This document shows, piece by piece, positions 22,201-38,179 of a stretch of DNA of 64,000 bases. Each line of letters begins with the position of its first letter. The first letter of the stretch is position 1. Location of the stretch: the NCBI GenBank assembly GCA_904066235.2, contig CAJFCV020000004.1:930001-994000 (forward strand). Reading direction: 5' to 3'. A program made the position numbers and the translations under genes. The notes beneath the pieces were generated by a model that did no database searches, was not told the origin of the DNA, and saw only the letters and a list, made by a program, of their open reading frames with translations. This stretch comes from Bursaphelenchus xylophilus. Its lineage: Eukaryota > Nematoda > Chromadorea > Rhabditida > Aphelenchoididae.

Positions 22201-22418
22201 GCGCGCTCCTCAAGATTTACAAGGCGGTTGTGATTGTGCCGAAGGCGCCGAGCCCGCCATCCATCGCCGACTCGATTCTGCTGGGCATCACCGAACTGGT
22301 CGAGAGCTTCCTGGTCTTCCCCCTGCTCGCCGCCTCCCTCGGCCAACTGATCCTGCTGCTGGCGCGCGGCCAACGTTGACGAGCGCCGAGTGACGGGTCC
22401 GGACCAACTTTTTGGAAT
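22201..22418 (+). promoter_or_regulatory. Probable 5' leader exon of G alpha gene, ATG-free
   Basis: A TTCTTTCAG acceptor ends at 22,200. The following 218 bases, markedly G/C-rich, contain no ATG until the G alpha start at 22,419. That is what a trans-spliced or cis-spliced 5' leader would look like. A frame through it (LKIYKAVVIVPKAP...) ends with TGA at 22,377-22,379 and would need an ATG upstream of the acceptor, so translation from it seems unlikely. An outron without spliced-leader addition, or an extra coding exon of another isoform, remain possible. Confidence 0.5.
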
Positions 22419-24277
<1,859 letters not shown>

Positions 24278-25334
24278 ACGCACATGTTGTAGATTTCTAG
24301 AGATTTTATGGCTGGGAGATGGCGGAATGACCTTTTTTTGTTATCCATGGCGATTTTAAAGTTGTTTTTGCGATGATTTTGAGATAATATTACTTTAGAT
24401 GGTCTAAAGTAATATTTGATGAAAAATTCCAATTTTTCGAGAAGCTTTACCATCGCTATGTTACTGCATATGAAAATGAATACTCAATCGTCCATTCGAA
24501 GCCATCTCCGCATCCCTTAGACCTTGTTTTAACTTATCTCCACCATCTTATTTATTATAGACGGCTTCCTCTAACATAATGTGTAAATTATCAAACCAAT
24601 GCTCTCTAAACTCATGTCCAACATAATATTATACTCTCCTACTCCTGTGTCTGTTCGTTTCTCGGCATTTTTTCTTATTGTCTCATCGGTTTATGTAATC
24701 TTTTTTTGAATAGTTACAACATTCACATATGATGTCATTGATGAATAAAGTGTATTGAATATCAAATTTTTTGGAGAGTTATAGTGATTTTGAGAAGGAG
24801 AAAGAAAGATGAAAGGGTTTTTGAGGAAGTTGGAGCATATTGAAATGGATAAATCAGCAAAATTATATTACACTAGGATAAAGAGCTGTTGGAGACAATA
24901 TTCACGTTTTTACAATCAAAATTGCGTTTTTCATGGGACTTCCAAGCATTGGAAATCAAGGTCAAGGTGTTAAAAGTAACTTGAGACCAAATGATGACTA
25001 AATTTACATTGGTTTAGATGAAAATTTTTCAGTTTTAGGTAAAGTGCGCTTGGCATTATGAACTTTTCCTTTGCCGGCTTTCTCAATATTCAAATCATTC
25101 AAAAATTCTGTCATAACGTTTGAAAACAGAAATGGCAGAAAAAAATCAAGGAATTGGCGCAATATCCAATCGTTGCGTAAATGCAGACATAAAACAATAA
25201 AAAATTAGCATCACACATTCTTTATCACCCACAAGACTTGTGACTGAAGCTTCTGCGCTTTGAATTTTCAACTTGTTGGACTACTATCCTCAACTTTTTT
25301 GTTCGACTTCCTGTTCATCTTCAAGCCCTGAAAA
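24278..25334. other. 3' UTR of G alpha and intergenic spacer
   Basis: AATAAA at 24,744-24,749 is a likely polyadenylation signal. One TTATATTACACTAGG word lies at 24,862. No other feature is recognised before the kinase start. Confidence 0.5.
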
Positions 25335-28300
25335 ATGTTCTACAGACCATCCACCATCACCGCCGCCGACTTCGAGCACATCAAGTACCTGGGAAGTGGA
25401 ACATTTGGAGTTGTAAGTTGACTTTTTACATTAACAGCCTTTGGGATTTCGGTTAAAAAATTTTTAAAACCGTACAAGCCCTTCCGGAAAGTCGTCGGAC
25501 TTGAAATCGGCGTCATGCACTGTGCGAAACAAAAGTTCACTTTGCACTGTGCAATTTTTTGCTTTTGCACGGTGCAATCATCTTTTTTGGGCTGTCGCTC
25601 GCACTCTGACTTTTTTTGCACAGTGCACTGCAGTGCGAACATCAAAAACCAGTCCGGCGACTTTCCGGAAGGGCTAATAAATTTGCACAGTGCGGGTTTG
25701 TTGCTGCGAAAATCGCGAAAAAAGAGGGTTTGCACCGTGCATCACCCAAAACACAATTTGCACAGTGCATTTTAGAGTTTTTGCTTTACGCCTCGCAAAT
25801 TTTTACAAACTAAAATTTTCATAATGTGCGTAGAACTTTTTTCTTGGCTTTTATCGCAAACGAACAGTGCATTTTGCCTTTTACCCTGTTTGTCACTCAC
25901 GCACCGTGCATTTTACTAGTCCTTCCGGAAAGTCGCCGGACGGAAATCGGCGACATGCACTGTGAGAAAAAACTCAGGGTGCGAGCGACAGCTCGAAAAA
26001 GCCTATTGCACAGTGCAAAACCCCAAAAATTGCACAGTGCAAAGTGAACTTTCGATTTCGCAGAGTGCATGTCGCCGATTTCCGTCCGGCGACTTTCCGG
26101 AAGGACAGTACTGTCTTTCGCACAGTGCAAATTGGAAAAAGCGGTTTGCATTGCGCGAATAATTCGGCCAAGGATCAGCGACGTAGTCTGATGCACCGTG
26201 CAAAAACTTGAAAAAAATAATTGCACAGTGCAGAAACCTTCATGAAAGAAAGTCTACGTATTTTATCAGTCTGTCGGGAAAATAACGGCGGATCGTCGCG
26301 GCAAAATGTCTCGGCTCGCCGCTGTCGCGCACCAAATCCCCAGCCGCGGCTTGCATTCGCAAAGCGATGATGGTCGATTCGGAGGCGCGACGATCCGCCG
26401 TTATCTTCCCGACAGACTGATATGAAACTGCTAGCAACGAATTTTTGAAACGCAAAAAAAAACATGTTGAAGTTCAAGTTAAGCCATCCAAAAACAAAAT
26501 TTTTTTCTAAAATCCGATTCCTCTTTCTAAAATCCCACTTTTCAGGTCTCATTGGTCCAAAAAATTGGCGGAGTAGACGCTGGACGAACCTATGCCCTCA
26601 AGGCAATCAAAAAAGAAGCCGTCGTTCAACGGAAAAACGGGTTCAAACACCTGCAAAATGAGCTTCGAGCTCTCAAAGAAGTCGATGGAAATATGGGAGT
26701 CCGTCTGTTCTACACGTTCCAGACGGACTACCTCTTCTACCTGGCCATGGAGCACGTCGAAGGCTGCGATCTGTGGACCTACATCCACAAGGTGTGCCGG
26801 CGCTTAACCTTGAAGGCGACACAGTTTTTCACGGCACAAATCATGCTCGCGATTGACTATTTGCACGAGGAGCAGATAGTTTTTCGCGACTTGAAGCCCG
26901 AAAACATCATGGTTGGACTTGATGGATACTTGAAGTTGATTGATTTCGGACACGCCAAAATGGAGATCAAAACTTGGTGCACCAAGATGTACAGTGTCAT
27001 TGGGACGATCTACTATACGGCGCCGGAACAACTCGACAAGTCACAAGGATATACGAAAATGGTCGATTGGTGGGCTGTTGGGGTCGTGGCATACCAAATG
27101 TTCTTCGGTAGACTGCCTTTTGATTCAGAAAACCGGAAAGAAGTGTGCAGAAAGGTAAGTAATAAGTTTTTTTTTCATTAATACAAGCAAAAAGCTGGTT
27201 TTCTTCGAAAGAGACCCCGAGTTGAAAGAGACCCCGAGTTGAAAGAGACCCCGGAATCGGGGGTCTCTTTCGATGTTTCCTCGAAATGGCCGAAAAGGTC
27301 AAAAATAGGGTAATCGATGGCGTAGATTCCAAAAATCATATTCGTTTTTCTCGATCCTTACTTTTTTGCTTAAGTAGTAATGTTAAAAAGTAATTTTTTG
27401 AATTTTTTCTAAAAATAGTCGATTTAGGGGTTTTCGAGGGTGCTGATTTCGAAAATCATGTTAGCTTTCCTCTTTATAGTACTATCTGGTACTGTATAGC
27501 ACAAGGTGGTACTATATAGCACGAGGTAAAAATTAAGCTATAACGCGTGAATGACGTTGTTTTGGTATGCAGTACTGATCAAACGTTCATTTTGTGCAAA
27601 AACAAATTCGTGCTATATAGTACCATGTGCTAAAACACATTTTTGAGAAGTACTGGGCTTCAAACCCATAGCATTGACGTGTTATGGCTTAATTTTTATC
27701 TCGTGCTATATAGTACCACCTCGTACTATACAGTACCAAGCGCAAAGAACATGTTGTTTGAGCAGTACTGGGCACCAAACCAACAGCATTAACATTTGAA
27801 TGCATAATTTTTAATCGCACTGTCTGGGGACAAAATGGCTCGAAAAAAGTGGGGACAAAAACGTCCTGCGGACAAAACCGTTTTGGGGACAAAACCGGGG
27901 TGGGGACAAAAACCTCCACTACGCTCAAAAACACTTTTTAAATAACTGGTACTGTTTAGTACTGTCTGGTACTATGTAGTAAAAGGTAAAAATTTGGCCT
28001 TTAGGCGTTAGTGGTGTTGTTCTGTTGCTTAGTACTCCTATTTTCACCTTGTACTACATAGTACCAGACAGTACTAAACAGTACCAGTTATTTAAAACGT
28101 GTTTTTGAGGAGTACTAAGCATCAAAACAACACCATTAACGCCAAAAGCCATATTTTCACCTCGTACTGTATAGTACCAGATAGTACTATAAAGAGGAAA
28201 GCTAACATGATTTTCGAAATCAGCACCCTCGAAAACCCCTAAATCGACTATTTTTAGAAAAAATTCAAAAAATTACTTTTTAACATTACTACTTAAGCAA

Positions 28301-28873
28301 AAAAGTAAGAATCGGGAAAAACGAATATGATTTTTGGAATCTACGCCATCGATTACCCTTCGGGGTCTCTTTCAACTCGGGGTCTCTTTCAACTCGGGGT
28401 CTCTTTCAACTCGGGGTCTCTTTCGATGGCTTTCCAAAAAGCTTCTTTCTTCCCTTATTTTTGCCTGACAATCTCTCCAATATGCCGTATAGATTCTAAT
28501 TTTTCAATTTCAGATCCTCGAAGACGAGCCCTACCTGCCTATGCAAACGAACAAGCAGTTCAAGGAGTTCATTCAAGTCCTCCTCCGCAAAGACCCCAAT
28601 CAAAGAGTGGGATCGACCGGGAAACGGAGCCTGATGCTCTACGACTTCATGAAGGATGTCGACGTGGATGCTTTCATGGCGAAGACGATAGATCCACCGC
28701 TGGCCAAAAAAGTCCCATCGAATCCACCCGACGACACGGAGGCGTGGAAATACGACGAAAAAGTGAAACACGACCATTTCTACGGATTCGACTACACAGC
28801 TCCACAATTAAGAAGTTTGAAGCGGCCAGCACCTCCAGATTCCGAGGAAGTTCCAGTCAAAAGAACTAGGTAG
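25335..28873 (+). CDS. AGC-family Ser/Thr kinase, RSK/MSK N-domain-like
   Basis: Three exons (25,335-25,412; 26,546-27,154; 28,514-28,873) encode 348 residues. Seen: glycine loop GSGTFG (20-25), Lys45 in YALK, FRDLKPEN with Asp141 (Phe replaces the usual His/Tyr), DFG 159-161, Ser176 at the activation-loop position before GT and APE, then a tail with FYGFDY (318-323). That last motif is an AGC hydrophobic motif with Asp where a phosphorylated Ser/Thr normally sits. The VQKIGGVDAGRTYALK segment resembles MSK. There is only one kinase domain; RSK and MSK have two. The C-terminus is basic (KRPAP...KRTR), possibly nuclear-targeting. All catalytic residues are present, so activity is expected. Both introns exceed 1.1 kb and are filled by inverted-repeat DNA. 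A nematode-specific AGC kinase is the likeliest identity. AATAAA at 29,005. Confidence 0.88.
25478..26424. mobile_element. Three TIR elements in kinase intron 1
   Basis: Two elements have CCTTCCGGAAAGTCG arms: 25,478-25,675 and 25,918-26,107. The latter has near-perfect arms of about 40 bp including GCCGGACGGAAATCGGCGAC. Both have GCACNGTGC cores, with more such sites between and after them. A third, 26,264-26,424, is a GACAGACTG foldback with long inner arms (AACGGCGGATCGTCGCG) and TA at both edges. All lie between exon 1 and exon 2 on otherwise intact intron sequence. Confidence 0.8.
27205..28432. repeat. Long inverted repeat filling kinase intron 2
   Basis: Outer arms are short tandem copies of GAAAGAGACCCCGAGTT at the left (three) and the inverse AACTCGGGGTCTCTTTC at the right (four). 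Next, GGTAATCGATGGCGTAGATT, AAGTAGTAATGTTAAAAAGT, AGTCGATTTAGGGGTTTTCG and TTTCGAAAATCATGTTAGCT have mirror-order inverses. The centre (about 27,700-28,100) is rich in GGTACTATATAGTACC-like words in both orientations. Inner arms resemble the repeat at 48,895-49,545 in TFIP11 intron 5. Confidence 0.88.
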
Positions 28874-29483
28874 TCCTCAGTAAAAAAAGTTGTCTTTCAA
28901 TTTTTCTGTGATACTTTTACGTTTTCGGTTATCTTATTTGTTTGTATATAATTGTTGATTGTATTATATTAATAATATTTATAAATTTTTGTTAATTTCG
29001 GCTTAATAAATGGTAACCTCATCTTAATCGCTAATACGTTAGTTCAAAAAAGATCCACCATGAGAAATTAAATCATCATTTTCAATAATTTCGCTATCAA
29101 ATATTGTAAAGATCAATCGCTGAGCAATGTTCAACCATCATCCAACAATATCAACTACCAAAAAAAAAGAAATTATCCTTGCCCCTACTCGACCAAAAGT
29201 ACACCGAAAACGGCGTGTTAATGAATCCGGAGCGCGAAAATAAATCAGACAAATATTGTCTATTTCACTTCCGACCTTGACACTGATAATGCGGCAAGTC
29301 GAGCGGTTTTTTCCAAGTTTATAATAACCGCACAAGGATGTTTCTTCCATTATCAGAAAACTGGAACGGACTGGCACTTCGGAATCGCTTCAATTTGTAA
29401 TTTCCAAACGTCTTCAATCCCAATATTGTCGCCCTGCGTATTTTACAACTCCAGCTTACTGTTTACTTTCCTACCCGCTGAAC
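28874..29483. other. 3' UTR of kinase and upstream region of secreted gene A
   Basis: AATAAA at about 29,005-29,010 may end the kinase transcript. No other gene is visible in the remaining 470 bases. Confidence 0.5.
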
Positions 29484-31046
29484 ATGCTATTCCTAATCCT
29501 GTTAGCTATTCCCATAGCCGCTTCTCAGCCCTCCAAAGAGCTGGAACACATGTGTATCTACAAATTTGGCGGACGGATCGTTCGCCCGGCCGATTTTGAA
29601 TATGACTCCATGTTTGACGCAAAAACAATTTGCGTTTCGGATACTTCCGGCTGTAGCTCAATCCGAGAAGGGATAAACGATCATGCAGACGAATATACAG
29701 TGCATTACAGTGATGTGAATGCTCTTTTATCATCGCAAAAGGCCCAGCTAATAAACGTGACAACCGATGACAAAAGATGCATCGTAGGTAAGCATATCTC
29801 ATCCTATCAAATAAACCAATAAAAATTCAATCATATTTCCAGTTCACCGACCAAAAGTGCTGACTCTATCCTCTAACGTCTATCCCTACGACTTTCTTGG
29901 AACAACTGGCCTAGATTACAACGCAATTGAGCTTCATGGAGGAGATATCCCAACGGCCTATCGAAATGTCGAAAATTTAGTGCCTCTGTACGAGTATTTC
30001 AGTTTCAATCGAAGTGCATACTATGTTGACAGTATTCCCACCCAAGACGAAAGCGATGTCTTCATTCGTAAGGAAGCCCTAATAATTTCGAAGAAAACCG
30101 TTTGAATTTTCAGGATTCCTCGGTTACATTGTATCGCCTTTCAAGCTGGAAGAGTTCAAACAAGACTGTCCCTATCTGGAGCCTCTTTTCGTCAGAGTCG
30201 GAGTAAATGGTCAGAATTACTACGGAACAGCCAAGAAAGCCCTCGAACCTCTACTTATCAAGAAACATTTGCCAAATGGAACTTTAGGATACATCAGCGA
30301 TGTCTACGCCTATTGTGAGAGCAACTTGGTGCTTTCCCAATACCGAAAATTGACGTACTCAAGTGCTCAGTCAATTACAACTGGAGACGATCGTTTGGAC
30401 AGGTGTGATGTAAGCCGAATTCCATGGAAATCAAAATTTTTTGCCTTTTCATTTCGAAACAACAAAACTACTACATTTCAGAACGTCGAGCATTACATGG
30501 GCTATGGATTTGCCTCGCCAAAGTTCTGGGACATCAAGTATACTCTAACCGGCGATCTCAACTATCAATCTCTCACTTTTGAACAAATCAGGCGTCTTCT
30601 AGTTCCCATCTATGACAATGACCAAAACGCTGTGGAATCTTGCAGTAAGTCATCAAAATCAAACCAAACAATAACCGAATCACAGCTAGACGGGGGAATA
30701 TCCTAAGCAAGGAGGATGGAGAGGTCTTATCAACTATTTGCCCATCTTTGATTCCACTTCACTATGGATACGATGCTTCCACACACGTCTACACCTATAG
30801 AACCGAGCCGGGAACACTAATTGACTCTGAGATCATTGGTTATTGCGCTCGAGTCTTTGACGATTGTTTTGCTACGGCCGCATTGAATGTGAAAAATCGA
30901 GGAACAGGTAGGAAATCGGTGCTACTTGGGATTTCTTTATTGACCATTTTTACCGCATAAAACCTCTAAATTTCTCAATTTCAGTCAGCGAAAGCTTCGG
31001 AATCGGGCGAAGTGCAAAGGATCCAGTCCTGTGCTATGTCTGGTAA
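29484..31046 (+). CDS. Secreted protein A, tandem paralog
   Basis: Six exons (29,484-29,787; 29,843-30,067; 30,114-30,409; 30,482-30,644; 30,686-30,907; 30,985-31,046) encode 423 residues; all phases close and introns are 41-77 bp. The first 15 residues (MLFLILLAIPIAASQ) are a signal peptide and no later membrane segment is seen. The body has Cys and a loose repeat: LVPLYEYF..., LEPLFVRV...YYGT...LGYIS and LIPLHYGY...YTYRT...IGYCAR. This PLY...YxT...GY pattern recalls the DUF5648-type repeat, by resemblance only. The protein ends VLCYVW, exactly as the downstream paralog does, and both last exons are 62 bp. No function is assigned. AATAAA at 31,089. Confidence 0.8.
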
Positions 31047-31208
31047 CCAGGACACATGGTTTTATAAACCAAAAACTATTTGTTTGCTAATAAAATCGCA
31101 TTTTCTTGTCCTATTTCAATTCAGCAATCTCTGAATTCTCTGAATCCCGTTTTGCACGGTATATATCTGATTATTAATATGTTGGAACCTTTCAGCTATT
31201 TTTTACAG

Positions 31209-32909
31209 ATGCTATCAGCTTTATCATTCCTTTTGGCTTTATCTACGCTCTCAGCGGTCCGATTAGATATTCGAACGCCTAAAACTTATCTGAAAGAGGC
31301 GGAAAGCAATTATCTACCCTATTTACAGGACGACTTTCTAGTCGAGCTTTTAGAATTCAAAAAGTTCGGACAGCCTAATGGATTTTTTGTCGGAACCGAG
31401 CCCACAACCAAACTGGATTCGAGATTTTCTCGTGAGTCATTCGACATCCGTATATTTGACCATATTTTAGGCTCAATCTCTCTGATCGTTGGTACTTCCG
31501 GCTATGAGGCTCTTCGGGGCTATGTCTACGCAAAACACAAGCCTTCAGAGCTCTTACCACTTTACACTACCGGAGAGAACGGTGAGAAATCAACTCAAAA
31601 AGCTTATACTCCCTTCAGACGTTGGAATTTTGTCCACAAACAAGTCGGAAGTCCATCTCTCCTATCTTTTGGGTTATTGTAGCCCAAAACTTGGGTATTT
31701 CGGTGCTACGGTTCCTCTTTTCGGAGAATTTGATGGTCCGCTGACGTTGAATCCTCTCAGCGGAAGGGATAACAACTGCCAATATATCCGAAAAGCGCTG
31801 TGCTATGGCTGGGCAAAGACAGCAAGGTATCATGTCAAGGTAAAGACAGTCATTTACCATCACATTTTCTTCCGTTTTCCGATCAAAAATCGTTTCAAAA
31901 CGTAATTTAGGACCTTCTAACAGCCGAAGACACCATGGAAACGCTGACTTATTCCAAATTGTCCAATTCTTTTGTGCCCTTGATGCCAACAAACCCCGAC
32001 AGTGTCACCACTTGCGGTGAGTTTATTATTTTATATTGTAATTGTCATATTCTCGCAAATATTGCATCATTTCTTGTATTTCAGCACAATTGGGAAGCAC
32101 ACTGAATCAAGTCGATGTTAAGAACGGGCTTGGCCGAATTTGTGGCTCATTGGTCCCATTGTACAGTTTGAGGAATAAAAAGTGGTGTAAGTTTGTTTAA
32201 CCTTACTCAATGGTTCTCGGCTGAGTTACAGCCGCCAAGAAGGTAGAAAAAGATCAAAGTAAGCCGGAATTTGACACCAAAAAGAACCTTGATACTTTTT
32301 GCCATCAACTTCGGGCTTAGTGGGGGACCTGATCCAGTGGCAAAAAACGTATCATTTTGCATCTAGGAACTATCACAAAATGTAGCAAAATACCTCCATC
32401 TCCAAGTGAAAAAACTCCAATTTCAAGAACGCGCCAGATCTTTTTGTGAGGGAAAGGGCGCGCTCTCAAAACGTATTTCACTTGGAGAGGCAGGCATTTT
32501 AATACCTTTTTTGATACAATCCCGGATGCAAAATGATACGTTTTTTGCCACAGCATCAGGTCACTGTACTTTGATCTTTTCTACCTTTTCGTCTGAGATC
32601 GGAAATTTTATAGGGTACCGCACCTTCACCGTGAAGCCCGATCCAGCTATTCACACCATCTTGGGTGACAAGTTGCATAATATTGTTGGATATTGTGCCA
32701 CCGTAAAGGGAGATTGTTATGCCAATGCGGCGTTGTATATTATTGGAGAAAATCAGAGTAAGTCCGGGAAAAAACCCTCAAAAACTGGGAATCGCATCGG
32801 ACTATCCATTTATTTTATTGAAAGTTATACATTATTTTTATTTTCAGAGAAGGAGCGTTTCGAAATCGCTGAGAAATCAACTGGAAAATTCCTCTGCTAT
32901 GTTTGGTAA
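31209..32909 (+). CDS. Secreted protein B, tandem paralog
   Basis: Seven exons (31,209-31,431; 31,471-31,581; 31,619-31,839; 31,911-32,016; 32,085-32,186; 32,614-32,757; 32,848-32,909) encode 322 residues. The chosen ATG lies directly after a TTTTTTACAG acceptor, so spliced-leader addition would leave almost no leader; an ATG 30 bases upstream lies before that site. The signal peptide is MLSALSFLLALSTLSA. The PLY...GYC pattern occurs twice (SELLPLYTTG...LLGYCSPK and SLVPLYSL...NIVGYCAT), and the end is FLCYVW. The gene lies 163 bases from secreted gene A and is clearly a duplicate, but sequence has drifted far. Intron 5 (427 bp) is enlarged by a MITE; the others are 37-90 bp. Function unknown. 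Confidence 0.78.
32319..32568. mobile_element. CAGTG-ended MITE in intron 5 of secreted gene B
   Basis: GGACCTGATCCAGTGGCAAA pairs with GCCACAGCATCAGGTC; CGTATCATTTTGCAT pairs with ATGCAAAATGATACG; CCAAGTGAAAAAAC pairs across the centre. The right edge TCACTGTA is intact. The 250-bp element accounts for most of the intron. Confidence 0.82.
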
Positions 32910-33027
32910 CTTTGTTTTGCCTTATTTGACGCGTAATCTGTTCATTATGTCCATGACATTATATTAAACCAAAACATTTTTCAAAGTTCCAAATAAAAAT
33001 ACATTTATCGCAACGCGTTCTTCAAAA

Positions 33028-33956
33028 TTATCTTCGTTCAAGTTGGTTGGCCAGCCAATCCAACCCTTCGTAGAGCCCGTCGCCTGTGCCGGCACAAGTG
33101 GGTTGGACGTGCCAGTCACGGTTGCGCAGGTTATGCAGCCCAAGTTTTTCGGTGATTTCGGCCGCTGACATGGCATTTGGCAAATCCTAGAGCACAATAA
33201 GCGGCTGATTACTACTTAATACCCATTATCTTAGCTCAATAATCGTTTTTAGCTGGATCGCTTATACAGTGGGGGACCCAATCCAGTGGCAAAACGTACC
33301 ATTTTGCATCCGGGAAGTATCAAAAATGTGGCAAATGCTTCCCTCTGCAAGTGAAAAAAACTCCGATTTCAAAAGCGCACCCGCTTTTTTGTGAGGGAGC
33401 CCCTCAAAACGGAGTTTTTTCACTTGGAAAGGGAAGCATTTTGCCACATTTTTTATGCTTCCCGGATGCAAAATGGTACGTTTTTTGCCACTGGATCAGG
33501 TCCGTCACCGTATTTTTATGAGCTAATATTATACTAAACATCAAAATATCTCAAAACTACTCAAAATCTTACTTGTTTGTTAGCAAAAACAAGCAGAACC
33601 GTGTCTCTGAGCTCGACTTCATCCAAAATCTGCGCCAACTCATATCTAGCTTCAACTATACGCTCTCTGTTGCCACTGTCAACGACAAAAATCAAGCCTA
33701 ACGCGTTCTTAAAGTGGTCCTTCCACAACGACCGGCAAGGATCGTTTCTGTCGGTATCCCACACAGCAAATGAGATATTCTTGTAATCGGCGGTGTCAAT
33801 TTCAAATCCCCGGCATGGGGTGATCATAAAAATTTCTCCGACCTTCAGTTTGAAAAGAATCGAGGATTTTCCAGCGCCGCGAGGCCCAATCATCACAATT
33901 CGGATATTTTTTTTACCAAACAGCCCAATTCGGAGGCTGGATATTGAATGTCCCAT
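33028..33956 (-). CDS. Divergent ARF-like GTPase with altered switch residues
   Basis: Two exons on the minus strand (33,956-33,573; 33,186-33,028) give an uninterrupted 180 residues, the ARF length. It keeps the MG start for myristoylation, the fold, NKQD (guanine base) and the Lys of the P-loop, but the P-loop is GPRGAGKS rather than GLDAAGKT. The switch I Thr48 equivalent is Cys (ITPCRGF for IPTIGF), and DVGGQD has become DTDRND, removing the switch II Gly70 and Gln71. These residues bind Mg2+/gamma-phosphate and drive hydrolysis in ARFs, so normal cycling is unlikely. It lies next to the canonical ARF, keeps the second intron at the same codon and lacks the first. It could be a pseudo-GTPase, a binding decoy or a decaying duplicate. 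Confidence 0.85.
33265..33512. mobile_element. CAGTG-ended MITE in intron of the divergent ARF gene
   Basis: Left TACAGTGGGGGACCCAATCC and right GGATCAGGTCCGTCACCGTA bound a 248-bp palindromic element with CGTACCATTTTGCATCCGGG and its inverse CCCGGATGCAAAATGGTACG. This is the clearest copy for defining the family ends; TA on both sides. Confidence 0.85.
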
Positions 33957-34410
33957 TTTGTCGCAATTTCAAAACCCGTTTGAAATACAGCTCAATTCCG
34001 GCAAGGAGACTATTCATTACATATTAAAACTGGATTTTCTTTGATTACATATCACAATGGTCAAAAAAACAAAAGTAAATTCGGGTTGTAACACCCATAT
34101 ATTCCCCATACATCAAAAATTTCCCCCAAATTTTCGGTGAATTATAAATTTATTGTTATAAATTAGAAACAAAGGTTAAATGGACGCAGCTGTGTTAACA
34201 ATATACCCAAAAGACGAGTCGAAACTTCAAGAACAAGGCCATTGGAAGACAAAAAAAAACTTCGAACATATCACAATTTAAAATTTTATGGTGTTTGTCT
34301 TCGCGCTCTCCACACCCTTAGCAATAATTTAAGACCAAATACTTACAAATTTTATCATAAGCCAGACTATTGGTGTTTGAGACGCGAAGTTCGCCGATAT
34401 TATCTTGCAC

Positions 34411-38179
<3,769 letters not shown>

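Noticed and set aside
22182..22379. Hydrophobic 64-codon frame upstream of G alpha
   Set aside because: Its only ATG lies before a strong splice acceptor; after that acceptor no ATG remains before the G alpha start, so a leader is the simpler reading.
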